40,039 nt of DNA from Deltaproteobacteria bacterium (GTDB taxonomy: Bacteria; Myxococcota_A; UBA796; GCA-2862545): positions 1 through 40,039 of the forward strand of contig JAFGVK010000067.1 in the NCBI GenBank assembly GCA_016938035.1, written 5' to 3'. Shown here piece after piece: positions 15,588 to 27,518 of the stretch (position 1 is the stretch's first letter; every line of letters starts with the position of its first letter). The notes below the pieces were generated by a model. The model saw only the letters and a program-made list of their open reading frames with translations. It was not told the DNA's origin and did not search any database. The position numbers were made by a program, and so were the translations under genes.

Positions 15588-15631
15588 CGGGTGCGCGGAC
15601 CGGTGCGCGTACCGGTGCGCGCACCGGTACG
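15588..15631. repeat. 12-bp tandem repeat with an 18-bp perfect palindrome
   Basis: Units of CCGGTGCGCG(T/C/G)A repeat about 3.5 times. Within them ACCGGTGCGCGCACCGGT (15611-15628) is a perfect palindrome. It lies about 115 bases before the lipoprotein gene at 15745. It could be a regulator-binding site or just GC-rich repeat expansion. Confidence 0.6.
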
Positions 15632-15744
15632 TCGCCGGGCACCGCGTGGTTTGGCCGCGTCATGGTCCCGTGCGAGCGCGGGCATGGCTCAGAGGTGGGC
15701 TGGCATGGTTGCTGCTGTGCGGTCGGTATTCATGGAGTCACCCG

Positions 15745-16518
15745 ATGCGCTACCTCTCCTTGCTCTTGTTCGCCGCGCTCGCCGGCTGCGCGGCCGAGGC
15801 CCCCGTCGCTGAGGCCCCGGCCTCCCACGCCGAGGCGCCTGGCAGGCCCCCTGTCACCGCTGGGACGGAGTGCAGGGTACACCCCGCGGGGCTCGGCGTG
15901 TGGCAGGGGCCCTGCTCCTTCCGTCTGGATGGGGGCCATGGGAGCTTCGTTATCGCGCCCCTCGGCAGCGCAGACTTTGGGGGCGGGATCGGGGTGGTCA
16001 TGGTGGGCCTCGACGGCAGCGGGTCCGCCGACGTGCGCGGCCTGACCGCGGACGGCCTCTCCTCTCGTTGGGGTGCGGCCAGGCGCTCCAGGGCGGACAA
16101 GGGCTGCTGGAGCGGCGCGGACTTCGAGATCTGCGCCTGGGATCGCGGCGCCGCCGCCGCCCGGGAGGCTGCCCCTGCCGGCGAGGCCCGCAGCGCGCCC
16201 GAGGGCAGGGCGGTCCGCCCGGACTCCGGGGGCCAGTACTGGGCGGTCTACGTGGCGGTCTCCGACGACGGCACAGCCCCCGAGCTGCGCCAGGCGGAGG
16301 CGGCGCTCCGCGCGCTGGGGCTGGAGCTGGGCGCCACCATGGCCTCCGGCCAGCTCAACTGCGACGTGGGCTCCGCCGCGGCCCTCCACCGGTCCGAGGA
16401 CGCCTTCGCGGTGAGCGTGTACTTCGCGACTGAGGCGGACGCGCGCGCCTTCGCCGCGTCGTGGGGGCGCCCGGCGGTGGGGGTGGCCCGCGTCAGCCCC
16501 ATCTGCCTGGACGGCTGA
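15745..16518 (+). CDS. Lipoprotein of unknown function
   Basis: A 257-residue lipoprotein: MRYLSLLLFAALAGC gives a lipidated cysteine at residue 15, followed by an Ala/Pro/Glu-rich linker to about 40. The middle contains several cysteines (ECRVHP, GPCSF, KGCWSG, EICAWD). The last ~75 residues (YWAVYVAVSDDG, ELRQAEAALRALGLELG, FAVSVYFATEADARAFAASW) alternate strand-helix-strand and vaguely recall a SPOR-type fold; that is a guess. The start is set by GGAG 8 bases before the ATG and by the signal peptide. It is monocistronic. Confidence 0.7.
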   Translation: MRYLSLLLFAALAGCAAEAPVAEAPASHAEAPGRPPVTAGTECRVHPAGLGVWQGPCSFRLDGGHGSFVIAPLGSADFGGGIGVVMVGLDGSGSADVRGLTADGLSSRWGAARRSRADKGCWSGADFEICAWDRGAAAAREAAPAGEARSAPEGRAVRPDSGGQYWAVYVAVSDDGTAPELRQAEAALRALGLELGATMASGQLNCDVGSAAALHRSEDAFAVSVYFATEADARAFAASWGRPAVGVARVSPICLDG

Positions 16519-17155
16519 GTCCAAGCGGTGCGATCCACGGTCCGGTCCAGAGGGCTGGTGGGCCATCCGCTGTGGGCGCTGTGGCGGTGTGGTTGAACGA
16601 TCGGTTCTGCCTGACGCTGCCCTGACCTCCGGGCCACCTAGACGGGCTCCTGAATACCACCCAGTCCAAGCCGACAGGATCAGGTCGCGCTGCGCCCACC
16701 CCGGAGGGCTTCGTCAGTTGGACCCATCGGTCGCTCTTGAGCTGGGACTGCGCCGGCACCGTCGCGCCTCGGCCCCAAGGCGCGCCGCCGCGCGCCACCG
16801 TGCCTGTCGCGCTGCGCGGGTACCGAGCCGTTTGGGGCCGCGGCGCTGGCTGCTCGACGCCGCGCCCTGTCCCCACCGGCTACCGGCGCGGCGGCAGCGT
16901 GCGGGACGCGGGGGGGGTGATCCATGCCCCGGTCACGGCGTGGAACGCGCTGGAACCTCGTCAGCCGAGGGACGGGCCCACGACGACCGGCCAGCGCCCG
17001 CACCCGTCGGCCCCTCGGCGAGCTGGTGGGGACTCCCTGCGGCAGGTCCACTGTCTGCCTGACCGGCCTGTGAATCCCCCCCGACGCGGGGGGCCTCGGG
17101 TCTTTGCGGCGCATTGCGCGGAAGCATAGACTGCCCGCACCCTCCTGGAGCACCT
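16519..17155. other. Intergenic region, promoter only
   Basis: No gene is supportable in about 640 bp and none of the A, B or C elements is present. A promoter-like pair at 17104-17132 serves the large gene that follows. A GC-rich inverted stretch (CCCCCC...GGGGGG, about 17077-17096) lies just upstream of it and may end leftward or read-through transcription. Confidence 0.4.
17104..17132 (+). promoter_or_regulatory. Candidate promoter of the first giant MopE gene
   Basis: TTGCGG and TAGACT are separated by 17 bp, with the start codon 23 bp beyond the -10 box. The match to the sigma-70 consensus is 4/6 and 4/6. Confidence 0.4.
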
Positions 17156-20611
<3,456 letters not shown>

Positions 20612-20685
20612 GGTCAGCGGCCAGGGCGCCGTAGGGCGGGTGGGTCGCTGAGGCGTGCGTCTTGAACGAGCGCGGCGCAGCCCCC

Positions 20686-23600
20686 CTACTCCTCCAACAG
20701 CTCCTCATCCGCCCCCACCAGCTGCGGGTAGTCGGTGAGCAGCCGCGCACTCCGCTCGGCGTCGCCGAGCACCTGGCACTGCTCCATCGCCAGCAGCCAG
20801 GCGTCCAGCGCCTGGTCCTCCAGCCCCAGGTCCAGGCAGCGCTGCACCGCCTGCTCCAGCGACCACACGATGTCCGGGTCCGCGAAGCCAGTCGCCCGCA
20901 GGTGGGTCCTGGCCCCCACCATGTGCTCCGCCCAGTCCTCCGGCAGCGAGGCCGCGGTCACAAGCAGCATCGCGTGGATCGCCCCCGCCCACCCCGCGCG
21001 CTCCTGGTCCTCCACCTCGCGCAGGGCCTCCTGGAAGATCGGCCGGGCCTCGTCGGGCTGTCCCCTGGCGACGAGCACCAGCCCCAGGTTGCAGGCCGAG
21101 ACGAAGCTCACCGCTTGACCCGCCGCCTCGTAGGCGCGCAGGGCGGCGCGGTACCCCTGCTCGGCCTCCGCCAGCTTGCCCAGGGCGCGGGCCACCTCCG
21201 CGAGGCCGTTGAGTGCTGCGGCCCGGCCGGGCTGGTGGCCGATCCCGTCGAACAGATCCAGCGCGATCCGGTACTGTTTCTCGGCCTCCGGGTAGTTCTC
21301 CTGCAGCTCCGCGACCGCGCCCAGGCCGAGCTGGCAGTGGGCGACCCCGCGCTGGTGACCGAGCGAGGCGTAGATCGGCCGGGCCTGCAGGTAGCAGGCG
21401 CGCGCCTCCATCACCTTGCTGCGCTGTCGCAGGGCCTTGCCCAGGTCGGTGAGCGCCTCCGCCAGGGCGAGGGGCTCGCCCAGCCGCTCCAGCGCGTCCA
21501 CCGCCTCCTCCAGCAGGCGCGCCGCCTCGGCGACCTCCCCCGCGGTCCGCCGCACCTCCGCCATCCCGTGCAGCGCCCGCGCCGTCCCCAGGCGGTCGTG
21601 CAGGGTGACGAACAGGGTCTGAGCGCGGTGATAGGAGGAGGTGGCCTGGGTGAGCGCCCCCGCGGCTGCCTCCACCCTCCCCTGGGTGAGGAGGGTCTGC
21701 CCCAGCAATTGCCGGTCGGTGAGCTGCCGCGCGCAGGCCTGCGCCGCCTCCGCCGCCTCACGGGCCTCTGGGAGCCGCCCGGTCTCTTGCAGGGCGCGGG
21801 CCCGCAGCAGGGTGGCCTCTACCCTGCGGGGGTCGACCTCGGGGATCTCCAGCGCCTCCATCGCCCGGTCGCGCTCCTGGAGCAGCACGAAGACCTGCCG
21901 GTAGTCGCAGACCCGCAGCGCCTGCGCCGCCCCCACCAGCAGGGGCGCCAGCGCCTGCTCCGGCACCCCCGCCGCGAGCAGGTGCCCGCCCAGGCGCGCC
22001 TCCTGCCCCTGCCGCTGGAGCATCCTGGCCGCGACCTGGTTCCAGTGGGCCCACCGCCCCGCCTCCTGCGCCATCCGCACCAGGCTCTCGCGGATCATCG
22101 GGTGGGAAAAGGCCAGGGTGCCGCTCTGCCGCTCCACCAGGTCGTGTGCCTGCAGGTGCGTGAGCACCCCGTCCGGAGGGGGCTGCCCGGCCAGCTTGCA
22201 GAGCGCGCGCCACTCGACCTCGTCCACCTCGGCCCCCAGGGTGGCGAGGAGCTCCAGCGGCCCCAGCAGCGCCGCCGGCGAGAGGGAGGATCGCGCGATC
22301 GCCCGCTGGATGCGGACCTGCCACAGCTGGTGCAGCGAGTCGGGGAGCGACAGGCTCACCCCCGGCTGGAGCGAGAAGCCGTCGCCGGTGGGGCGCAGGG
22401 CCCCGCGCGCCACCCACTCCGCGACCATCTCCATCGCGAACTGCGGGTGGCCCTCCGCGCGCAGCTCCAGCGCCTCGGCCAGGTCGCCGCGCAGCCCCAG
22501 GTGCTCCTGGATCAGCTCCCGCATCGCGATCGAGGGGAGGGGACCCAGGCGGAGGTGCTCGGTGCGTGGCCAGGCCATCAGCTCGTCGAGCAGGTGCGCC
22601 TCCAGCGGGCGCTTGCTGAGCAGCTCGTCTTGGGCGGTGAGCAGGACCATCACCGGGAAGGCGTCCAGGCGCTCCGCGTGGAGCAGGTGCTCGACCAGCC
22701 CCAGGGCGTCCGCTCCCCAGTGCACGTCGTCCATCCACAGGATCACCGGCCGCTGGAAGCCCGCGTCCTCGGAGAGGCGGGCCAGCAGCCGGCGGATCAC
22801 CACGTAGCGCTCGTCGGGAGAGTGGAAGCGCACGCCGCCTCCGTCCCCGGGGGGGGAGGGGTGGAGCTGCTCGGCCAGGGCCCGCCACTCGTAGGGGTCC
22901 TCCACCCCGCGCGCCCGCAGCTGTTCCTTGAGCCGGGTGAGGGTCTCCTCGCGGGTCAGGCCCACGCACTGGAGCGCCTTGGCGACCATCCTGGGCAGCC
23001 CCTCAGCCGCCCCCAGCATCGGCCCGTGCACCGCCTTGAAGACCGTCGCGGCGCCCACCTCCTCGGCGCGCCGGCAGAACCAGCCCGCCAGGGCCGATTT
23101 TCCGACCCCCGCCGGCCCCGAGAGGAGGGTCAGCCGCAGGTTTCCGTCCTCCCTCACCCTGCGCAGGTCGCTCCACAGGCGCTCGCGCTCGTCCTGTCGG
23201 CCCACCAGGGGGAGGACCCGCAGGCGGATCAGGCCGGAGCCGGTCCCCGCGAGCTGCCTGGTGCGGTGCTGCCTCAGGCGCTCCCAGTGGCGGGGCATGG
23301 ACGGGATCTCAGGGGGGGTGAGGGGGGCCTCGGGGGCTGGGCCCGCCTCGGGGAGCGCCTGCCCCACCGGCTGATCGACGTAGGTGGTGGTCTCGGCGGT
23401 GAGGTCGTCCTCCTCCGACAGCTCCTTGCTGAAGGCCTCCGCCTCGGCGTCCCCTAGCGAGAGCAGGCCCCACCTGGCGTCCGCGGCCCGCCGGTAGCGC
23501 TGGAAGGGGTTCTTCTGCAGCAGGCGCTGCAGCCAGCCCTCCATGCCGTCCGGGGTGGCGAAGCGGGGGGTGAACGACGGGGGCGGGAGGCGGAGGTGGG

Positions 23601-24303
23601 CCTGCGCCATGTCCACCAGGGTCTCGGCCCGGAACGGCAGGTTCCCGGTGATCAGGCGCCACGCCAGGATCCCCAGCGCGTACAGGTCGGTCCAGGGCCC
23701 GTAGTCGCGCCACCGCCCCCAGAATTGCTCAGGGGCCATGTAGGCGGGGGTGCCGAACACGTCCTCGACGCTCCCGGTGCGGGGCGCCCGGTCCAGGGCG
23801 TGGGCCACCCCGAAGTCGGTGAGCTTCCAGGCGGGCTGCGCCCCCTGCTTGCCGCTCCCCAGGAGGATGTTGCCCGGCTTGAGGTCGCGGTGGATCACCT
23901 CGCGGGCGTGGGCGTGGGCGAGGGCGTCGAGCAGGGACAGCAGCAGGTGGCGCACCTGATCCCAGGAGGCCACGTCCTGAGTGGAGACGGTGCGCTCGGC
24001 GCGCTCCATCACCAGGTAGGGGCTCCCGGCAGAGATCCGCCCCCCGGTCTCGGCGGACTGCGCGGGCGAGATGACCCCGTAGTCGAACAGGGCGATGATC
24101 CCGGGGTGGTCCAGGCGCGAGGCCGCGCGCACCTCGTTGCGGAAGGTCTCCTGAAAGGTGGCGTCTCTCGCACCCTTCGTGGTCATGATCTTCACCGCGA
24201 CCTGGACCCTGTGCTGGACGTGCTCGCCCGACCACACCTCGGACATGCCCCCCTGGCCGATGGGAGCGCGGATGCGGAAGGGTCCCAGGAAGAGAGGATC
24301 CAT
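20686..24303 (-). CDS. Ser/Thr protein kinase fused to AAA-type ATPase and TPR solenoid (PknK-like)
   Basis: A 1205-residue signalling protein. The Hanks-type kinase at ~7-280 has G-loop GQGGMSEV (16-23), Lys38, HRDLKPGN (138-145), DFG (163-165) and GTPAYMAPEQ (184-193), so all catalytic residues are present. After a Pro/Glu-rich linker comes a STAND-like ATPase module with VGRQDE (367-372), Walker A GPAGVGKS (396-403) and Walker B ILWMDDVHWG (521-530). The region from ~750 to ~1190 is helical and Ala/Leu-rich with TPR-like repeats (for example ALNGLAEVARALGKLAEAEQ). No transmembrane helix is evident, so it is probably cytoplasmic. No Shine-Dalgarno is seen; a TAGACT lies 7 bases before the ATG, so a near-leaderless message is possible. 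Two minus-strand genes lie upstream. Confidence 0.93.
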   Translation of the reverse strand: MDPLFLGPFRIRAPIGQGGMSEVWSGEHVQHRVQVAVKIMTTKGARDATFQETFRNEVRAASRLDHPGIIALFDYGVISPAQSAETGGRISAGSPYLVMERAERTVSTQDVASWDQVRHLLLSLLDALAHAHAREVIHRDLKPGNILLGSGKQGAQPAWKLTDFGVAHALDRAPRTGSVEDVFGTPAYMAPEQFWGRWRDYGPWTDLYALGILAWRLITGNLPFRAETLVDMAQAHLRLPPPSFTPRFATPDGMEGWLQRLLQKNPFQRYRRAADARWGLLSLGDAEAEAFSKELSEEDDLTAETTTYVDQPVGQALPEAGPAPEAPLTPPEIPSMPRHWERLRQHRTRQLAGTGSGLIRLRVLPLVGRQDERERLWSDLRRVREDGNLRLTLLSGPAGVGKSALAGWFCRRAEEVGAATVFKAVHGPMLGAAEGLPRMVAKALQCVGLTREETLTRLKEQLRARGVEDPYEWRALAEQLHPSPPGDGGGVRFHSPDERYVVIRRLLARLSEDAGFQRPVILWMDDVHWGADALGLVEHLLHAERLDAFPVMVLLTAQDELLSKRPLEAHLLDELMAWPRTEHLRLGPLPSIAMRELIQEHLGLRGDLAEALELRAEGHPQFAMEMVAEWVARGALRPTGDGFSLQPGVSLSLPDSLHQLWQVRIQRAIARSSLSPAALLGPLELLATLGAEVDEVEWRALCKLAGQPPPDGVLTHLQAHDLVERQSGTLAFSHPMIRESLVRMAQEAGRWAHWNQVAARMLQRQGQEARLGGHLLAAGVPEQALAPLLVGAAQALRVCDYRQVFVLLQERDRAMEALEIPEVDPRRVEATLLRARALQETGRLPEAREAAEAAQACARQLTDRQLLGQTLLTQGRVEAAAGALTQATSSYHRAQTLFVTLHDRLGTARALHGMAEVRRTAGEVAEAARLLEEAVDALERLGEPLALAEALTDLGKALRQRSKVMEARACYLQARPIYASLGHQRGVAHCQLGLGAVAELQENYPEAEKQYRIALDLFDGIGHQPGRAAALNGLAEVARALGKLAEAEQGYRAALRAYEAAGQAVSFVSACNLGLVLVARGQPDEARPIFQEALREVEDQERAGWAGAIHAMLLVTAASLPEDWAEHMVGARTHLRATGFADPDIVWSLEQAVQRCLDLGLEDQALDAWLLAMEQCQVLGDAERSARLLTDYPQLVGADEELLEE

Positions 24304-24375
24304 GCGCGAGAGTCTACGTCACCGGGGCGGGGTTGGGGGGAGGAACCTCCCCTGCGGCGGGAGGCGGGGGGGGGA

Positions 24376-25005
24376 TCAGTCGATGCGCACCGCGCCGATC
24401 GCCCACAGGAAGGCGCGGGCCGTGGCGGGCTGCTCTGCGCCCAGCACCCGTGCGAGCAGGTCCTCGGCGGTGTTGCCTGCGCCCCAGAGCTGGGGCTCGC
24501 CCCGCTCCAGGGTGTAGAACCAGCGGCCCTCTTGGCCCTCCCATCCCCACATCGTCGCGTCTCCCACCGGGAAGGGCCGGCTCTCCAGCAGCTGCTCCAT
24601 CCCCAGCAGGGCGCGGGTCATCCAGCCGTGCGACCCGTTCAGGTCGACCAAGCGGAGGAAGATCTCGGGGCCCAGGTAGATGCGCTGGTAGGGGCTGCCG
24701 AGCTCGACCTTGGTGGTGATCCAGCGCCCGCGGCTCTTGGGCTTGCCCGCGACCCGCTTCACCTGCGGGGGCAGGGAGGTCTCTGGGACGAACAGGGCCC
24801 GGGGCACCGTGCCCTCGTGGACCACCGCCCAGGCGCTCTTGTGCTTCTTGATGTGGTCTCGGTAGACCCTGTCGAGCAGCGCCTGGCCGGGGAGCAGGGG
24901 GAGACGGAGGTGAGCCTGGGCGAGCCGCTCCTGGCTATCGGAGTACACGCTGATCACACAGTCACGCACGGACACGTCCTCGAGGCGGGAGACACACCCT
25001 AGCAC
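24376..25005 (-). CDS. Conserved-looking hypothetical protein
   Basis: Up to 209 residues, with no family that I recognise. It is rich in aromatic and basic residues, with phrases RVYRDHIKKHKSAWAVVHEG, YQRIYLGPEIFLRLVDLNGS, MWGWEGQEGRWFYTLERGEP and ARAFLWAIGAVRID. There is no signal peptide or membrane segment, so it is likely cytosolic. The first start is GTG at 25005, but GTG at 24969 (MRDCVISVYSDSQ) has GAGG 8 bases upstream and may be the real one. It lies 19 bp after the DUF493 gene and 72 bp before the kinase gene on the same strand, so the three may be co-transcribed. Confidence 0.6.
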   Translation of the reverse strand: MLGCVSRLEDVSVRDCVISVYSDSQERLAQAHLRLPLLPGQALLDRVYRDHIKKHKSAWAVVHEGTVPRALFVPETSLPPQVKRVAGKPKSRGRWITTKVELGSPYQRIYLGPEIFLRLVDLNGSHGWMTRALLGMEQLLESRPFPVGDATMWGWEGQEGRWFYTLERGEPQLWGAGNTAEDLLARVLGAEQPATARAFLWAIGAVRID

Positions 25006-25024
25006 AAGCCCCCAACGGGTGGGA

Positions 25025-25306
25025 CTACAGGGCGGTCTTTACCCCCTCCAGATCGCGGAGTATCTCGTAGACGTGTAGGACATTCTCCGCGTCGGGCAGG
25101 CTCATCCTCACCCGCAGCGAGAGGTAGGTGCCCTGGCTCGAGGCGCGCTCATCCACCGCGAGCAGCGCCGCCTCGGGGCCAGCGGCGGCGCTCATCGCCG
25201 AGAGAACGCCGCTCCGCGCCGCGGGGAGGATGACGACGCGGAAGTCGAAGGGGCCGGGGAAGGGGTGCTGGCTGCGGAGCAGCGCGAGGGCTTCGTCGCG
25301 ATCCAT
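25025..25306 (-). CDS. DUF493 (YbeD-like) family protein
   Basis: A 93-residue protein matching the small ACT-like DUF493/YbeD fold: HPFPGPFDFRVVILP near the N-terminus, SSQGTYLSLRVRM in the middle, and YEILRDLEGVKTAL at the C-terminus, all hallmark positions of the family as I recall it. The function is unproven; a ligand-sensing or regulatory role is usually proposed. The ATG before DRDEA is chosen because GAGGAT lies upstream and the protein then has the family's normal length. It diverges from the CxxC protein gene across 52 bp. Confidence 0.85.
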   Translation of the reverse strand: MDRDEALALLRSQHPFPGPFDFRVVILPAARSGVLSAMSAAAGPEAALLAVDERASSQGTYLSLRVRMSLPDAENVLHVYEILRDLEGVKTAL

Positions 25307-25358
25307 GTGGCGATCCTCACGGGTGTCGTTATTCCCGCACAGCTTACCGGGAGGACTT

Positions 25359-26480
25359 ATGCCCAGCCAGGGAGCGCCCACTTTTCTAACCCCGCGGGGC
25401 GGGGCCTGGGCGTGCCGGAATTGCACCTCTAGCTGCCGCAGCTTCACCCTCGGACCGGTGGAGCCAGAGGTGATCCGCGGCCTGGAGGCGCGGCGGGTCG
25501 AGGCGGACTGGGCCCCTGCGGCCGCGGCCCCCTGGTACACCCTGCGGAGGGGGCCAGACGGGCAGGATCACGCCTTCCTCTCCTACCGGGGCGACGGCTG
25601 CGTCTTCCTGCGCGAGGACGGGCTCTGCGCGATCCACGCCCTGTACGGGGCCGAGTCCAAGCCCGGCTTCTGCCGCTCCTTCCCCATCGAGCTGGTCGAG
25701 GAGCCACGCGGCATCGCGGTGGTCGCCCGCCCCGCCTGTGACCGCCTGTTCGAGAGCTCGCGAGACGGCCAGCCGCTCAGCGAGGTGGCGGCGGAGGTCT
25801 ACGCCCAGCGCCGCCTCGCCCCCAGGCGCCGCTTCGCCCCCGAGCGGGTCGAGACCCTGCCCGGTGTCTGGCTCGACACCCCCCGCTGGCTGAGCCTGGA
25901 GGACGCGCTCAGGGAGGCGCTCTGGGAGCACCGGGAGGACCCCGAGCTGCGGGTCGCGCGCCTGGTGAGGCGCCTCGCCGCCGAGAGCGGCGTCGCCCCG
26001 CCGGAGCCCCGGCTCCCCGCCTACCAACTGGCCGCCCGCGCGGTGTTCGAGGCCCTGAGGATCTACCTGGGCTTCATCCTCCAGGGCGAGGCGGGCGCCC
26101 CCGCCCACAGGGTCGCCTTCATCCAGGCGGTGCTCTCGGACGTGGAGGAGGCGCGCTACGCCCCCGAGCTGCGCGCGCCGCTCACCCCCGAGGCGATGGA
26201 CTACGCGGGGCTGCTCCTGCGGAGCGCCCTGCTGGCGAAGGATGTGCACACCCTGGGCAGTGTCTCGGCGGGCCTGGGGGAGTGGCTGGCGGGGATGCTC
26301 CTCGCGGTCGCGGTACACAGGGTGGGCTCCGACGAGCCCGTCACCGCCGCGGACCTGGCGCGGGTCCACTCCCGCTGGGTCAAGCTCGCGGCGCACCCCG
26401 CCATCCGGGAGGTGCTCCGCAAGGCACGCCCGGCCCTTGTCGATCTGGTGCTCCACGCGGGCGCCCCACAGGAGAACTGA
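25359..26480 (+). CDS. YkgJ-type CxxC cluster protein (putative Zn/Fe-binding, FliB-like)
   Basis: A 373-residue protein. Residues 19-105 carry the YkgJ pattern: CRNCTSSC (Cys19, 22, 26), GDGCVFLREDGLCAIH (Cys81, 90) and KPGFCRSFP (Cys105), i.e. six cysteines positioned to bind zinc or an Fe-S cluster. The remaining ~260 residues are alpha-helical and arginine-rich, giving FliB-like overall proportions. FliB methylates flagellin lysines, but no flagellin is in view, so the target is unknown. The ATG at 25359 follows GGGAGG; upstream frame extension lacks such a site. It is the first gene of a four-gene run, 3 bp before the ureohydrolase. Confidence 0.78.
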   Translation: MPSQGAPTFLTPRGGAWACRNCTSSCRSFTLGPVEPEVIRGLEARRVEADWAPAAAAPWYTLRRGPDGQDHAFLSYRGDGCVFLREDGLCAIHALYGAESKPGFCRSFPIELVEEPRGIAVVARPACDRLFESSRDGQPLSEVAAEVYAQRRLAPRRRFAPERVETLPGVWLDTPRWLSLEDALREALWEHREDPELRVARLVRRLAAESGVAPPEPRLPAYQLAARAVFEALRIYLGFILQGEAGAPAHRVAFIQAVLSDVEEARYAPELRAPLTPEAMDYAGLLLRSALLAKDVHTLGSVSAGLGEWLAGMLLAVAVHRVGSDEPVTAADLARVHSRWVKLAAHPAIREVLRKARPALVDLVLHAGAPQEN

Positions 26481-26483
26481 AGC

Positions 26484-27518
26484 ATGGCGCGACTCGATGA
26501 TCGCTGGGACCCCGACGCGGCGGCCTCGGCAGAGGGGGGGCTGTTCGGCCTGCCCCACACCCCTGATGACGCGGCGGTGGTGGTGCTGCCGGTGCCCTGG
26601 GAGGCCACCTGCTCCTACCGGCTGGGCACCGCGCGGGCCCCGGAGGCGATCCGCGAGGCCTCCCTGCAGGTCGACCTCCTCGACCTCGACACCGGGGAGC
26701 CCTGGCGGGAGGGCATCGCGATGGAGGCCCCCGACGAGCTCATCGAGCGCCTGCACTGCGAGGCCTTCCCCCTTGCGCGGGGGGTGGTGGAGGCCGGCGG
26801 CGTGATCGAGCCCGCCCACAGATATATGGCTGACAACATCGCGGAGCTGACCGCGCGGCTCCACCAGCGGGTGCGGGAGTGGGCCCTTCAGGTGCTCGAC
26901 CGCGGCGCGATCCCCGGGGTGCTCGGGGGCGAGCACGGGGTGCCCTTCGGGGCCATCCAGGCCGCCTCGGAGCGGGTGCCGGGGCTGGCGGTGCTCCACA
27001 TCGACGCCCACGCCGACCTGCGGGTGGCCTTTGAGGGGCTGGAGTGGTCTCACGCGTCGATCATGGACAACGTCCTGAGCCGCCTGCCTCAGGTGTCGGG
27101 GATCGTGCAGGTCGGGATCCGCGATCTGGGCCACGCCGAGCGCGACCGCATCGCCGCTGAGCCGCGCCTGACCACCTTCTTTGACCGAGACCTCGCCTGG
27201 GGACTCGCGCAGGGGCGCCCCTGGGGGGCGCTCGCCGCGGAGATCGTGGCGGCGCTCCCCGACAAGGTCTGGATCTCTCTCGACATCGACGGGCTGGAGC
27301 CCGCCCTCTGCCCCACCACCGGCACCCCTGTGCCTGGGGGGCTGAGCTGGCACCAGCTCACGGTGCTGCTCCGGGTGCTCGGCGAGAGCGGCCGGCAGAT
27401 CGTCGGCTTCGACCTCTGCGAGGTGGGGCCTGAGCCCTGGGACGCCGACGTGGGCGCCCGCGTACTCTACAAGCTCGCCGGGTGGGCGATCGCCACCCGC
27501 GCGGAGGTGCCGCGATGA
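26484..27518 (+). CDS. Arginase/agmatinase-family ureohydrolase
   Basis: A 344-residue binuclear-manganese hydrolase. The metal ligands are all present: GGEHG (His151), HIDAHADLR (Asp174, His176, Asp178) and SLDIDGLEP (Asp267, Asp269). The family hydrolyses guanidino compounds (agmatine, arginine, formiminoglutamate, guanidinobutyrate) to an amine and urea or formamide; the specificity loop is not diagnostic here, so no gene symbol is given. The protein is a little longer than E. coli SpeB (306 residues). It starts 3 bp after the CxxC protein and overlaps the pgi start (ATGA). With the SpeE-like gene 19 kb away, a polyamine role is possible but unproven. Confidence 0.88.
   Translation: MARLDDRWDPDAAASAEGGLFGLPHTPDDAAVVVLPVPWEATCSYRLGTARAPEAIREASLQVDLLDLDTGEPWREGIAMEAPDELIERLHCEAFPLARGVVEAGGVIEPAHRYMADNIAELTARLHQRVREWALQVLDRGAIPGVLGGEHGVPFGAIQAASERVPGLAVLHIDAHADLRVAFEGLEWSHASIMDNVLSRLPQVSGIVQVGIRDLGHAERDRIAAEPRLTTFFDRDLAWGLAQGRPWGALAAEIVAALPDKVWISLDIDGLEPALCPTTGTPVPGGLSWHQLTVLLRVLGESGRQIVGFDLCEVGPEPWDADVGARVLYKLAGWAIATRAEVPR

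Larger units (their letters stand above)
15056..15744. other. Gene-free region with element A and short tandem repeats
   Basis: Contains element A copy 3 (15159-15301). Just after it, GGATGAAGCGCTTCCTGTG is a near-inverse of 7797-7814. A B-end-like fragment GAGGCCAGCGGGTCGACGCC lies near 15508, and a 12-bp tandem repeat with a perfect 18-bp palindrome lies at 15588-15631. No gene is supportable. Confidence 0.5.

Noticed and set aside
20662..23457. A 931-codon plus-strand frame opposite the kinase-ATPase-TPR gene
   Set aside because: It mirrors the helical TPR coding sequence; the product is an Arg/Leu/Gln repeat without motifs, while the minus-strand frame has intact kinase and Walker motifs.
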